Notes: generated by a model from the sequence alone, not told the origin. Shown: positions 8,040-15,702, numbered from the stretch's first letter. The stretch is DNA of 27,019 bases from Lachnospiraceae bacterium (GCA_016297945.1 JAEDFR010000025.1:1-27019), one strand, 5' to 3'. Numbers and translations: made by a program.

Positions 8040-9017
8040 ATGAAAGCAGCTATTTTAGGTTATGGAAATCTTGCGAAAGGAATTGAATCCGCTATTTTAC
8101 AGGCACCGGATATAGAGCTTTTGGCCGTTTTTTCCAGAAGGAATCCGGCAAGTGTGTCAACTGTTACAAAAGTGCCGGTTTATCATGTGGATGATATCTT
8201 AAACTATAAAGATGAAATTGATGTATTATTCTTATGCGGCGGTAGTGCTACCGATCTTCCCAAGCAGACACCGGAATATGCAAAATATTTCAATGTTGTG
8301 GACAGCTTTGATACGCATGCAAATATTCCACAACATTTTGCAGCTGTCGACGTGGCAGCAAAAGAGGCAGGAAAAGTTGCCATGATTTCATGCGGATGGG
8401 ATCCGGGAATGTTTTCTTTAAACCGTTTATATGCCAATGCCATTTTGCCCGAAGGCAATGATTATACCTTCTGGGGAAAAGGTGTCAGCCAGGGACATTC
8501 CGATGCCGTGCGTCGCGTTGCCGGTGTAAAAAATGCAAAACAGTATACCATTCCGGTAGAGAGTGCACTGGCAAGTGTTCGTGCCTGTGAAAATCCTGAG
8601 CTTACCACCAGACAGAAACACACCAGAGAGTGTTTTGTTGTTGCTGAGGAAGGCGCAGATCTTGCAAAGATTGAAGAAGAAATCAAGACCATGCCCAATT
8701 ACTTTGCAGACTATGATACAACCGTTCATTTTATCAGTGAAGAGGAATTTAACAGAGATCATTCCGAAATTCCTCACGGCGGTTTTGTATTCCGTACCGG
8801 CGTGACCGGTTTTGAAAAAGAGCATAATCATGTGATTGAATACAGTCTGAAACTGGATTCCAATCCGGAATTTACCGGTTCTGTTTTAGTAGCCTTTGGT
8901 CGTGCCGTAAACCGCATGCACAAAGAAGGTATGACAGGATGTAAGACGGTGTTTGATGTTGCTCCCGCATATTTAAGTCCTTTATCCGGCGAGGAATTAA
9001 GAGCGCACTTACTGTAA
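8040..9017 (+). CDS. ddh: meso-diaminopimelate D-dehydrogenase
   Basis: NADPH-dependent reductive amination of tetrahydrodipicolinate directly to meso-diaminopimelate, a one-step route to lysine and cell-wall DAP. The start follows AGGAGG at 8028-8033 and gives a 325-aa protein, the usual length. The sequence agrees throughout with the Corynebacterium enzyme: the nucleotide-binding ILGYGNLAKGIE, FSRRNP (NADP phosphate binding), VDVLFLCGGSATD-type motif, SCGWDPGMFSLNR, FWGKGVSQGHSDAVRR and TMPNYFADY. It is followed after 33 bp by potA and precedes the whole transporter operon. The link between DAP synthesis and polyamine uptake is positional only. Confidence 0.95.
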   Translation: MKAAILGYGNLAKGIESAILQAPDIELLAVFSRRNPASVSTVTKVPVYHVDDILNYKDEIDVLFLCGGSATDLPKQTPEYAKYFNVVDSFDTHANIPQHFAAVDVAAKEAGKVAMISCGWDPGMFSLNRLYANAILPEGNDYTFWGKGVSQGHSDAVRRVAGVKNAKQYTIPVESALASVRACENPELTTRQKHTRECFVVAEEGADLAKIEEEIKTMPNYFADYDTTVHFISEEEFNRDHSEIPHGGFVFRTGVTGFEKEHNHVIEYSLKLDSNPEFTGSVLVAFGRAVNRMHKEGMTGCKTVFDVAPAYLSPLSGEELRAHLL

Positions 9018-9050
9018 TAAATTTTGTACTGAGAAAGGGATACAAAAGAG

Positions 9051-10493
9051 ATGGCAGAACGTTTGGGTAATATTATCGAACTAAAACATATTACGAAGAC
9101 ATATACAGATAACGGATTTACCGCTGTTTCCGACTTCAATCTTGAAGTCGGACGCGGTGAGTTCGTTACTTTTTTGGGACCTTCCGGATGTGGAAAAACA
9201 ACAACACTGCGTATGATTGCAGGGTTTGAAATGCCTACGGAGGGAGAAATTTTGTTGAACGGTCAGGATATCACAAAGATACCTGCCAACAAACGTCCGA
9301 TTAATACGGTGTTCCAAAGATATGCGTTGTTTCCGCATATGAATATTTATGACAATATTGCCTTCGGGCTGAAATTAAAAAAGCTTCCCAAGGATGAAAT
9401 TCGAAGAAAGGTCAACCATGTTCTGGATATGGTGGATTTGGAAGGCTTTGAAAACAGACGGGTAGCCACACTTTCGGGTGGACAGCAGCAGCGAATTGCC
9501 ATTGCAAGAGCTTTAGTAAACGAGCCCGAAATTCTTTTACTCGATGAGCCTTTGGGTGCGCTGGATTTAAAAATGCGCAAGGAAATGCAGTTAGAATTAA
9601 AAAATATGCATCAGCAGCTGGGAATTACATTTATTTATGTAACACACGATCAGGAAGAAGCTTTAGTTATGTCCGATAAGATTGTTGTCATGTCAGAGGG
9701 CAGAACCCAGCAGATTGGTAGTCCGGAAGATATATACAATGAGCCCAAAAACGCATTCGTAGCAGACTTTATCGGAGAAAGTAATATCTTCAAGGGGATT
9801 ATGACAGGTGATAAAAAAGTGCGTTTCTGCGGCGGTGAGTTTGCATGTGTGGATGATGTACCGGAAGGAACCTTGATTGATGCGGTAGTACGTCCCGAAG
9901 ATGTGATTTTAACACCTCCCGAGCAGGGCATTGTGGAAGGTGTTGTGACTTCTGTTATCTTTAAAGGCATTCACTACGAAATAACCGTGGAATCCGGAAA
10001 ATATGAAATGGTTATCCAGTCAACCAAGGCAGCAGTTGTAGGAGATAAGGTCGGTATGCAGTTAGAGCCTGACGGTATTCATATCATGATTGCAGAAGAC
10101 CACACAACCTGTTTTGAAACCACAGTAAACAGTGAGCTCAATCTGGATTTCAACGATGAAACCATACAATGTGATCTGACAAAAGTCATTCCGGGCTCTG
10201 TCATAAAAGACGGTGAATTGTTTGATGATGATGGTGAAAAAATCGATTTGGATAAAATCCGGATTATGGTTTCCATTCAGCCCGAAGATATCCAGATGAG
10301 TGATGATTTAGAAGCCGGACTTGTAACCGGAAAGATTATCAATCTGATTTATAAAGGTGACCACTACAGTTACGTGGTGCGAACCGAACATGGACATGAT
10401 TTGATCGTTGATGATGAATATTTGTGGAATATGCATGATCAGGTCAGCCTGATTATGCCGGAAGACAAAATGAAGTTTGCACTAAAGAAATAG
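9051..10493 (+). CDS. potA: Spermidine/putrescine ABC transporter ATPase with two TOBE-like repeats
   Basis: ATP-binding subunit that powers polyamine import. The nucleotide-binding domain (about 1-240) has Walker A GPSGCGKTT, Q-loop VFQRYALFPHM, signature LSGGQQQR, Walker B ILLLDEPLGALD and the switch His in YVTHDQEEA. At 480 aa it is about 110-120 residues longer than most PotA. The extra length looks like a duplication of the C-terminal TOBE region. One copy is VVRPEDVILTPPEQGIVEG with VIFKGIHYEITV, and the second is VSIQPEDIQMSDDLEAG with LIYKGDHYSYVV. An acidic linker separates them. The ribosome binding site AAAGGGA lies at 9034-9040. potB begins 10 bp downstream. Other polyvalent importers (iron, thiamine) share this ATPase type; the PotD neighbour supports polyamines. 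Confidence 0.92.
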   Translation: MAERLGNIIELKHITKTYTDNGFTAVSDFNLEVGRGEFVTFLGPSGCGKTTTLRMIAGFEMPTEGEILLNGQDITKIPANKRPINTVFQRYALFPHMNIYDNIAFGLKLKKLPKDEIRRKVNHVLDMVDLEGFENRRVATLSGGQQQRIAIARALVNEPEILLLDEPLGALDLKMRKEMQLELKNMHQQLGITFIYVTHDQEEALVMSDKIVVMSEGRTQQIGSPEDIYNEPKNAFVADFIGESNIFKGIMTGDKKVRFCGGEFACVDDVPEGTLIDAVVRPEDVILTPPEQGIVEGVVTSVIFKGIHYEITVESGKYEMVIQSTKAAVVGDKVGMQLEPDGIHIMIAEDHTTCFETTVNSELNLDFNDETIQCDLTKVIPGSVIKDGELFDDDGEKIDLDKIRIMVSIQPEDIQMSDDLEAGLVTGKIINLIYKGDHYSYVVRTEHGHDLIVDDEYLWNMHDQVSLIMPEDKMKFALKK

Positions 10494-10503
10494 GAGGCAC
10501 CGT

Positions 10504-11298
10504 ATGAAAATGGTTTTTTCCAGAAAACAATTGGGAATTCCGTATGCATTATTTTTGATTCTGTTCGTAGTTGCACCTTTATTTGTCATTATCTACTATG
10601 CATTTACGAATGGATCGGGACAGTTTACCATTTCCAATCTGACCGATTTTTTTACCAATCCGAATACACTCGGTACGCTGTGCTATAGCTTTGTGCTGGC
10701 ATTTACGACGACCTGTGTCTGTCTTTTGATTGCGTATCCGGTAGCCTACATTCTGGCGCGAAGTGAATGGAAAGCAAAAAGTATTATCCTGATGATTTTC
10801 ATTACGCCGATGTGGATTAATTTTACGCTTCGTATCACGGCGCTGAAAGAAATTCTGACTTTATTTGAAAAAAATCTGGCCTATTTTCCTTTTTTAAATT
10901 CGGTCATCGGCATGTCTTATGATTTTCTGCCGTTTATGATTTTGCCGTTATATACGACGTTAACAAAGTTAGACCAGAGTCTGATTGAAGCCTCCTGCGA
11001 TTTAGGAGCGGGACCGGTACAGTCATTTTTACGCGTGACACTGCCGCTGTCTACGCCGGGTATTATCAGTGGGGTTTCCATGGTATTTTTGCCTGCCATG
11101 ACCAACTATGTCGTATTGGATATGCTTTATAACAGCACTTATATTATGGGAAGCCTGATTGGAAGCTATTTCTCAGCCTACGACTGGAATAACGGTTCCA
11201 TGATTGCGCTGGTGCTTCTTGCAATTATCTGTATCTTTACGTTTTTCGGAAACAATGCAGATGAAGACAGTCAGGCAAGAGGAGGTGCTATGTTATGA
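10504..11298 (+). CDS. potB: Spermidine/putrescine ABC transporter permease PotB
   Basis: A 264-aa inner-membrane permease with about six hydrophobic segments, the first near residues 10-32 (YALFLILFVVAPLFVIIYYAF). The coupling EAA-type motif is visible as LIEASCDLGAGPVQSFLRVT, followed by PLSTPGIISG, which contacts the PotA ATPase. The ribosome binding site TAGGAGG overlaps the potA stop region (10492-10498). Its stop codon overlaps the start of potC by four bases (ATGA at 11295-11298), the usual sign of translational coupling. The C-terminus is hydrophilic (NNADEDSQARGG) after the last membrane segment. Confidence 0.93.
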   Translation: MKMVFSRKQLGIPYALFLILFVVAPLFVIIYYAFTNGSGQFTISNLTDFFTNPNTLGTLCYSFVLAFTTTCVCLLIAYPVAYILARSEWKAKSIILMIFITPMWINFTLRITALKEILTLFEKNLAYFPFLNSVIGMSYDFLPFMILPLYTTLTKLDQSLIEASCDLGAGPVQSFLRVTLPLSTPGIISGVSMVFLPAMTNYVVLDMLYNSTYIMGSLIGSYFSAYDWNNGSMIALVLLAIICIFTFFGNNADEDSQARGGAML

Positions 11299-12107
11299 AA
11301 AAAAGATTTGGCAGCCAGATTTTTATCAGTCTGATACTTTTAATCATGTACGCACCAATTCTGATTTTGGCAGTGTACAGCTTTACGGATTCTACCAATA
11401 TCGGAGCTATCCGTAATTTTTCCCTGGGTAATTATGTGACTTTATTTACGACACCGGAGCTTGCAAATATGATAGGCGGTTCTTTGCTATTAGCATTGGC
11501 TAGCTCTCTTTTGGCAACGTTTTTTGGAACGGTGGGAGCCATTGGTTTTTTTTATTCCAAAAAGCGCACGCAGTCTGTTTTTTCTGCCATCAACCAGATC
11601 CCGGTAGTCAATGCTGATGTAGTGACCGGTTTTTCTATTTGTATTTTATTGGTGATTGTGTTTGGAATGAGCAAAGATACCTTTCTGCCGCTTATCATCG
11701 GGCACACGGTTCTTAGTGCGCCGTTTGTGTATCTTTCCGTGATTCCCAAATTAAAGCAGATGGATCCCAGTCTGTATGAAGCGGCGTTGGATCTGGGAGC
11801 CAAACCGGGATATGCCTTGCTAAAAGTTGTGCTTCCGCAGATCGCATCCGGTATTGTTTCCGGTTTTGCATTGGCAGTTACCTTGTCACTGGACGATTAT
11901 TTTATTGCGACTTATACCAAACCTGCAACCTTTGATACCATCAGTACTTATGTGGTAAATGCGACCAAGGGCTCTCAGACTGAAATCAAAACGGCGCTCT
12001 GGGCTTTGTCCACGATTATTTTTGTGCTGGTATTGTTGTTTGCAATTATCATGAATTTGCTTTCCAACCGGGAAGTAAAGGAAGAGGCAGGTGAGCGTTT
12101 GGCATGA
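11295..12107 (+). CDS. potC: Spermidine/putrescine ABC transporter permease PotC
   Basis: A 270-aa partner permease with about six membrane segments. The first is around residues 9-30 and the last near the C-terminus. The EAA-type loop reads LYEAALDLGAKPGYALLKV, followed by PQIASGIVSG; the downstream LSLDDYFIATY segment is typical of PotC. The ribosome binding site AGAGGAGG at 11278-11285 lies within the end of potB. The last four bases overlap the start of potD. PotB and PotC should form the heterodimeric channel energised by PotA. Confidence 0.93.
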   Translation: MKKRFGSQIFISLILLIMYAPILILAVYSFTDSTNIGAIRNFSLGNYVTLFTTPELANMIGGSLLLALASSLLATFFGTVGAIGFFYSKKRTQSVFSAINQIPVVNADVVTGFSICILLVIVFGMSKDTFLPLIIGHTVLSAPFVYLSVIPKLKQMDPSLYEAALDLGAKPGYALLKVVLPQIASGIVSGFALAVTLSLDDYFIATYTKPATFDTISTYVVNATKGSQTEIKTALWALSTIIFVLVLLFAIIMNLLSNREVKEEAGERLA

Positions 12108-13723
12108 TAAAGCATAGTAAAAAAAATATGTCTCTTAGATTTTTCGCTACAAAGAATAAAGAAAATATATTGTCTTATATTTTTAATGTAAAAAATAATC
12201 GAAAAAGAAATATGCTGTTTCGCAGGTTTGCCACCATCTGCATGGTGATTGCCTTAGCCGGTATGACTGCTTATCAGGACGGACTGGAATGCGTGATGGC
12301 AAAAGATGATGATGTGGTTACCCTTCGTGTCTGCAACTGGGAAGAATATATTGATGAAGGCGGCTGGGGAGAAGATGAAACCATTTCTCTTTCCGAAAAA
12401 GACATCATCGGTGAAAATCCGATGTATGAAGATTTCGAAGAGTGGTATTATGACACCTATCATCAGAAAGTAAAGGTTGAATACAGCTGTTTTGGTACCA
12501 ACGAAGAGCTTTACAATATGCTGACGCTGGGGGATGAATATGATATCGTATGTCCTTCCGAGTATATGATTATGAAGTTGATGACCGAAGATATGCTCGT
12601 TCCGTTTTCGGAAGAATTTTTTGATGAATCCATTGAGGAAAATTACTATATCAAAGGGGTTTCTCCCTTTATCCGAAATGCCTTTGAAACCAATGAAATC
12701 AACGGTGAACCCTGGAGTAAATACGCAGCAGGATATATGTGGGGTATTACCGGTATTATTTATAATCCGGAAGAGGTAAGCTATGAGGAAGCTTCCACCT
12801 GGAAAATCATGACCAATGAAAAATTTCATCGCCGTATTACGATCAAAGACAATGTCAGAGATGCTTTTTTTGGTGCAGTCGGAGCAGTGAAAGCTGAGAA
12901 ACTGACATCCGATTCGTTTATAAACAATCCTGATTATACCAAAAACCTGGCAGAAGAAATGAATGATCTGTCGCCCGAAACACTTGAAACGGTTTTGGCT
13001 TATTTGCAGGAAACCAGAGAAAACGTGTATTCTTTTGAAACCGACAGCGGAAAGGCGGATATGATTTCCGGTAAAGTCGTTGCGGGATATCAGTGGTCCG
13101 GTGATGCGGTTTATGCCATGGACCAGGCACAGGCCGATGATTTTTATTTAAATTTTGCCGTGCCAAAAGAAAGTACCAACTTGTATTTTGACGGCTGGGT
13201 TATGCTCAAAAGCGGTATCAAGGACGATGCAAAAAAACAGCATGCTGCAGAGGCATTTATCAATTATATTTCCATGCCTGAAAATGTTGTCCGAAACATG
13301 TACTATATCGGCTACACCTCTGTGATTTCCGGTGGCGACAGTAATGAGGTTTTCGACTATCTGAATTACTGCTATGGTGTGGAAGAAGTGGAAGAAGATG
13401 TCGTTGAATACCCGCTTGGATATTTCTTTTCCGGAGAGACCGATGATGCCGATTACATTATCCTTACACAAAAAGATCAGGTTGACAGACAGCTCGGTGC
13501 CCAGTATCCATCACAGGAAACTATGGAGCGAAGTGCAATTATGCGGTACTTTGATGCCGATGAAAATGCAGCAGTCAACCGGATGTGGATTGATGTTCGT
13601 TGCTATAATGTAAAAAACGTTCCGGTTTATGTCTGGATCATCATCGTGATTTTTCTGATTGTTGCCACGGTATTTTTAATTCGTGGAAAAATTGTAGCAA
13701 ACAGTATCCGACACCGTTTTTGA
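12104..13723 (+). CDS. potD: Polyamine-binding protein PotD with C-terminal membrane anchor
   Basis: Extracellular substrate-binding component. The motifs LRVCNWEEYID, then NEELYNMLTLGDEYDIVCPSEYM, and later VAGYQWSGDAVYAM fit the PotD/PotF family. At 539 aa it is much longer than the usual 340-360. The excess comes from a basic N-terminal extension of about 36 residues before the signal-like hydrophobic segment (about 41-57), an insertion after the first motif, and about 90 C-terminal residues. There is no lipobox cysteine. Instead a second hydrophobic segment (about 508-527, YVWIIIVIFLIVATVF) followed by basic residues suggests a membrane-tethered protein. The start at 12104 is supported by AGGTGAG (12089-12095) and by the four-base overlap with potC; an ATG at 12212 would also keep the signal segment but has a poor ribosome binding site. 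Confidence 0.88.
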   Translation: MIKHSKKNMSLRFFATKNKENILSYIFNVKNNRKRNMLFRRFATICMVIALAGMTAYQDGLECVMAKDDDVVTLRVCNWEEYIDEGGWGEDETISLSEKDIIGENPMYEDFEEWYYDTYHQKVKVEYSCFGTNEELYNMLTLGDEYDIVCPSEYMIMKLMTEDMLVPFSEEFFDESIEENYYIKGVSPFIRNAFETNEINGEPWSKYAAGYMWGITGIIYNPEEVSYEEASTWKIMTNEKFHRRITIKDNVRDAFFGAVGAVKAEKLTSDSFINNPDYTKNLAEEMNDLSPETLETVLAYLQETRENVYSFETDSGKADMISGKVVAGYQWSGDAVYAMDQAQADDFYLNFAVPKESTNLYFDGWVMLKSGIKDDAKKQHAAEAFINYISMPENVVRNMYYIGYTSVISGGDSNEVFDYLNYCYGVEEVEEDVVEYPLGYFFSGETDDADYIILTQKDQVDRQLGAQYPSQETMERSAIMRYFDADENAAVNRMWIDVRCYNVKNVPVYVWIIIVIFLIVATVFLIRGKIVANSIRHRF

Positions 13724-13792
13724 ATAAAAGTTTTTATTGTGTTAATACTAAAAAAGCAACCAAACATATTTAAATTAAAAGGAGGCTTTTTT

Positions 13793-14110
13793 ATGGCTCA
13801 ATTAACTTGTGGAGTTATTACCTGTGGTTACAACAAAGAGAAAAGCTGTTGCAAAGGCGACATTATGGTAGGCGGAGCATCTGCTGAAAATGAAAGGGAT
13901 ACCAGATGTGAATCATTCCGTCGGGAAAACTGCGATTGCTATACCAGTGCTTTAGATCACCCCTGCCAGACAATCAGCATTGATTGTGAAGCAACCAAAT
14001 GCAAATACAATTCCAATTACAAATGCTATGCGGAACGCGTCAGCATTGAAGGCAGCGGGGCTACCGAATGCCGCGATACCTTGTGCGGAACGTTTGATAA
14101 AAATAAGTAA
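13793..14110 (+). CDS. DUF1540 cysteine-rich protein with two repeats
   Basis: A 105-aa protein behind a very strong ribosome binding site (AAAAGGAGG at 13777-13785). It contains 13 cysteines arranged in two DUF1540-like units. The first is LTCGVITCGYNKEKSCC ending in RCESF; the second is IDCEATKCKYNSNYKC ending in LCGTF. The pattern suggests a small metal-binding or disulfide-bonded protein; the family has no firmly established function. It lacks a signal peptide, so a cytoplasmic location is likely. It follows potD by 69 bp without a visible terminator between them and may be partly cotranscribed or have its own promoter. The two-domain architecture is common in clostridia. Confidence 0.88.
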   Translation: MAQLTCGVITCGYNKEKSCCKGDIMVGGASAENERDTRCESFRRENCDCYTSALDHPCQTISIDCEATKCKYNSNYKCYAERVSIEGSGATECRDTLCGTFDKNK

Positions 14111-14165
14111 TACAAAAATAAATAATTAATCCCAAAGAGTTTCACGGTGAAATAGTTTTTAAAGT

Positions 14166-14225
14166 CATTGTTTATATGATGATATACCACTACCTATTTG
14201 GCAAGGGCCATATCAGAAAACAATG
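14166..14225 (+). other. Nested inverted repeats in intergenic DNA, possible structured RNA
   Basis: CATTGTTT (14166-14173) and AAACAATG (14218-14225) form perfect 8-bp arms. Inside them GATAT (14181-14185) can pair with ATATC (14210-14214), and TGGC (14199-14202) with GCCA (14207-14210); these last two share a base and may alternate. No T-run follows, so it is not a standard terminator. It lies between the DUF1540 gene and the infC promoter, about 45 bp upstream of the -35 box. No known riboswitch class was recognised. The rest of 14111-14270 shows only AT-rich sequence and a weak 5-bp hairpin (14140-14152) followed by TAGTTTTT, possibly a poor terminator for the DUF1540 gene. Confidence 0.4.
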
Positions 14226-14270
14226 GCTGTTAAAAATTACTAAAAAATCTAAGATAGTATAAAAAATCAG

Positions 14271-14299
14271 TTGACATTATCATAATACCATGGTAGGAT
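14271..14299 (+). promoter_or_regulatory. Promoter of the infC-rpmI-rplT operon
   Basis: A perfect -35 box TTGACA (14271-14276) and TAGGAT (14294-14299) are separated by 17 bp. Transcription should begin near 14306, giving a leader of about 185 nt before infC. The spacer contains the palindrome TACCATGGTA (14286-14295), which overlaps the -10 box and may be chance. Confidence 0.8.
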
Positions 14300-14305
14300 A
14301 ACAAA

Positions 14306-14490
14306 TGTGTGAAAACACGAGAAAGCAGAGTATCCACTCTCACCCTGCGGCAATCGGGCTTCAGGCGTCAGACATTTTTATTCGATAGTTTATGTTTGTC
14401 AGAGGTGGATATTTATGTATCCACCTTTTTTTATTGAAAAGGTATAGTCGCGAAAACTATCGATTGAATTCTTTATGGAGGTGCAAAACC
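14306..14490 (+). promoter_or_regulatory. L20-type leader RNA of the infC operon
   Basis: The leader contains competing pairings. TATCCACTCT (14331-14340) can pair with AGAGGTGGATA (14401-14411), with one bulged G, and this removes the 5' half of the terminator hairpin at 14403-14426. A CCTG/CAGG stem (14344-14347 with 14362-14365) encloses CGGCAATCGGGCTT, a candidate ribosomal protein binding site. A further perfect 9-bp pairing, CGATAGTTT (14383-14391) with AAACTATCG (14454-14462), brackets the terminator. In Bacillus subtilis this operon is controlled by L20 through premature termination in its leader; the same logic is inferred here from position, downstream genes and structure. The match to the L20 leader family was not computed. 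Confidence 0.75.
14403..14432 (+). terminator. Leader attenuator terminator upstream of infC
   Basis: AGGTGGATA (14403-14411) pairs perfectly with TATCCACCT (14418-14426) around the loop TTTATG, and a run of seven T bases ends at 14432. It lies inside the leader, about 60 bp before the infC start codon, so it can only act as an attenuator of the downstream genes. Confidence 0.88.
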
Positions 14491-14997
14491 ATTAACGATT
14501 TATTCATTAACGAACAGATTAGAGACAAAGAAGTACGTGTGGTTTCGGAAGACGGCGAACAGTTAGGTATTATGTCTGCCAAAGAAGCGCAGGATTTAGC
14601 TGATGAGGCAGGACTTGACCTTGTTAAGATTGCTCCAAATGCAAAACCCCCGGTTTGCAAAATTGTAGACTACAGCAAGTATAAGTATGAACAGGCCAGA
14701 AGAGAAAAAGAGGCTAAGAAAAAACAGAAAACAATCGAAATCAAAGAAATCCGTTTATCTCCCAATATCGATACCAACGATTTGAATACTAAGATGAACG
14801 CGGCTAAAAAATTCATTACCAAGGGTGACAAAGTAAAAGTTACACTTCGTTTCCGTGGTCGTGAGATGGCACACATGAACAGTAGCAAGCATATTCTGGA
14901 TGATTTTGCAGAAGGACTTGCAGAAATCGCAGTTGTGGAAAAACCTGCAAAAGTAGAAGGCAGAAGCATGACTATGGTGCTTGCCGAAAAACGTTAA
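14491..14997 (+). CDS. infC: Translation initiation factor IF-3, AUU start codon
   Basis: IF-3 binds the 30S subunit, prevents premature 50S joining and checks the start codon. The protein begins INDLFINEQIRDKEVRVV, exactly where bacterial IF-3 starts, and the matching codon is ATT at 14491. GGAGGTG (14477-14483) is spaced seven bases before it, and no ATG, GTG or TTG lies at a suitable place in this frame. The product is 168 aa, the usual length. The N-domain runs to about residue 75, followed by a Lys-rich linker helix (REKEAKKKQK) and the C-domain with KEIRLSPNIDTND and VKVTLRFRGREM. AUU start codons on infC allow IF-3 to repress its own translation in other bacteria, so double control by attenuation and by start-codon discrimination is likely. 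Confidence 0.95.
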   Translation: MNDLFINEQIRDKEVRVVSEDGEQLGIMSAKEAQDLADEAGLDLVKIAPNAKPPVCKIVDYSKYKYEQARREKEAKKKQKTIEIKEIRLSPNIDTNDLNTKMNAAKKFITKGDKVKVTLRFRGREMAHMNSSKHILDDFAEGLAEIAVVEKPAKVEGRSMTMVLAEKR

Positions 14998-15002
14998 TTA
15001 GT

Positions 15003-15030
15003 TTTTAACTGAATTTGTATACAGTTAAAA
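15003..15030 (+). promoter_or_regulatory. Hairpin between infC and rpmI
   Basis: TTTTAACTG (15003-15011) and CAGTTAAAA (15022-15030) form a perfect 9-bp stem with a 10-base loop, just after the infC stop and about 12 bases before the rpmI ribosome binding site TAGGAGGG. No T-run follows. It may be an mRNA processing or stability element or a regulatory fold. Confidence 0.5.
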
Positions 15031-15057
15031 TAGATACAAAACTAGGAGGGAATTAAG

Positions 15058-15255
15058 ATGCCAAAAATTAAAACAAACAGATCTGCAGCAAAACGTTTCA
15101 AAATTACAGGAACCGGAAAGTTAAAAAGAAACAAAGCTTATAAACGTCATATCTTAACCAAAAAATCTGCAAAGACTAAGAGAAATCTTAGAAAACCTGC
15201 TATGACAGATGCAACAAACGTAAAGAATATGAAGAAGATTTTACCTTACATTTAA
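15058..15255 (+). CDS. rpmI: 50S ribosomal protein L35
   Basis: A 65-aa very basic protein with the L35 signature MPKIKTNRSAAKRFKITGTG, then GKLKRNKAYKRHIL and the end segment KNMKKILPY. Length and composition are standard. The ribosome binding site TAGGAGGG is at 15044-15051. It sits in the canonical infC-rpmI-rplT order, 60 bp after infC and 23 bp before rplT, and should be cotranscribed with both. Confidence 0.97.
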   Translation: MPKIKTNRSAAKRFKITGTGKLKRNKAYKRHILTKKSAKTKRNLRKPAMTDATNVKNMKKILPYI

Positions 15256-15278
15256 TGATTGGTTAGGAGGAAGAAAAA

Positions 15279-15635
15279 ATGGCAAGAATTAAAGGCGGTT
15301 TAAACGCAAAAAAGAAACATAACAGAGTATTAAAACTCGCTAAAGGATATAGAGGAGCAAGATCAAACCAGTACAGAGTTGCAAAACAGTCTGTCATGAG
15401 AGCGTTAACATCTGCTTACGCAGGACGTAAACAGAGAAAACGTCAGATGAGACAGTTATGGATTGCTCGTATCAATGCAGCAGCAAGATTAAACGGTTTA
15501 AGCTACAGCAAATTCATGTACGGTTTAAAATTAGCAGAAGTTGAAATCAACAGAAAAATGCTTGCAGAGATGGCAGTTAATGATGCTGATGGCTTTAAAG
15601 CTTTAGCAGAACTTGCAAAATCTAAAATTGCATAA
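15279..15635 (+). CDS. rplT: 50S ribosomal protein L20
   Basis: A 118-aa basic protein needed for early 50S assembly and the likely repressor of this operon through the leader RNA. The sequence starts MARIKGGLNAKKKHNRVLK, followed by GYRGARSNQYRVAKQSVMRA, QRKRQMRQLWIARINAA and the typical NGLSYSKFMYGLK segment. Standard length. The ribosome binding site TTAGGAGGAAG lies at 15263-15273. It is the last gene of the operon, and a strong terminator follows 22 bp after the stop codon. Confidence 0.97.
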   Translation: MARIKGGLNAKKKHNRVLKLAKGYRGARSNQYRVAKQSVMRALTSAYAGRKQRKRQMRQLWIARINAAARLNGLSYSKFMYGLKLAEVEINRKMLAEMAVNDADGFKALAELAKSKIA

Positions 15636-15657
15636 TTACAGCATTATGTGAGATAAT

Positions 15658-15689
15658 AGTCGCAGTGTCGCATGGCACTGCGACTTTTG
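15658..15689 (+). terminator. Terminator of the infC-rpmI-rplT operon
   Basis: AGTCGCAGTG (15658-15667) pairs perfectly with CACTGCGACT (15676-15685) around an 8-base loop, followed by TTTTG. The stem is GC-rich and ends the operon cleanly. Confidence 0.88.
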
Positions 15690-15702
15690 CATTCGGAGGG
15701 GA

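Noticed and set aside
12254..12829. A 191-codon antisense frame inside potD
   Set aside because: Lies opposite a well-supported gene in a coupled operon; no start signals, and its composition looks like a reverse-strand shadow.
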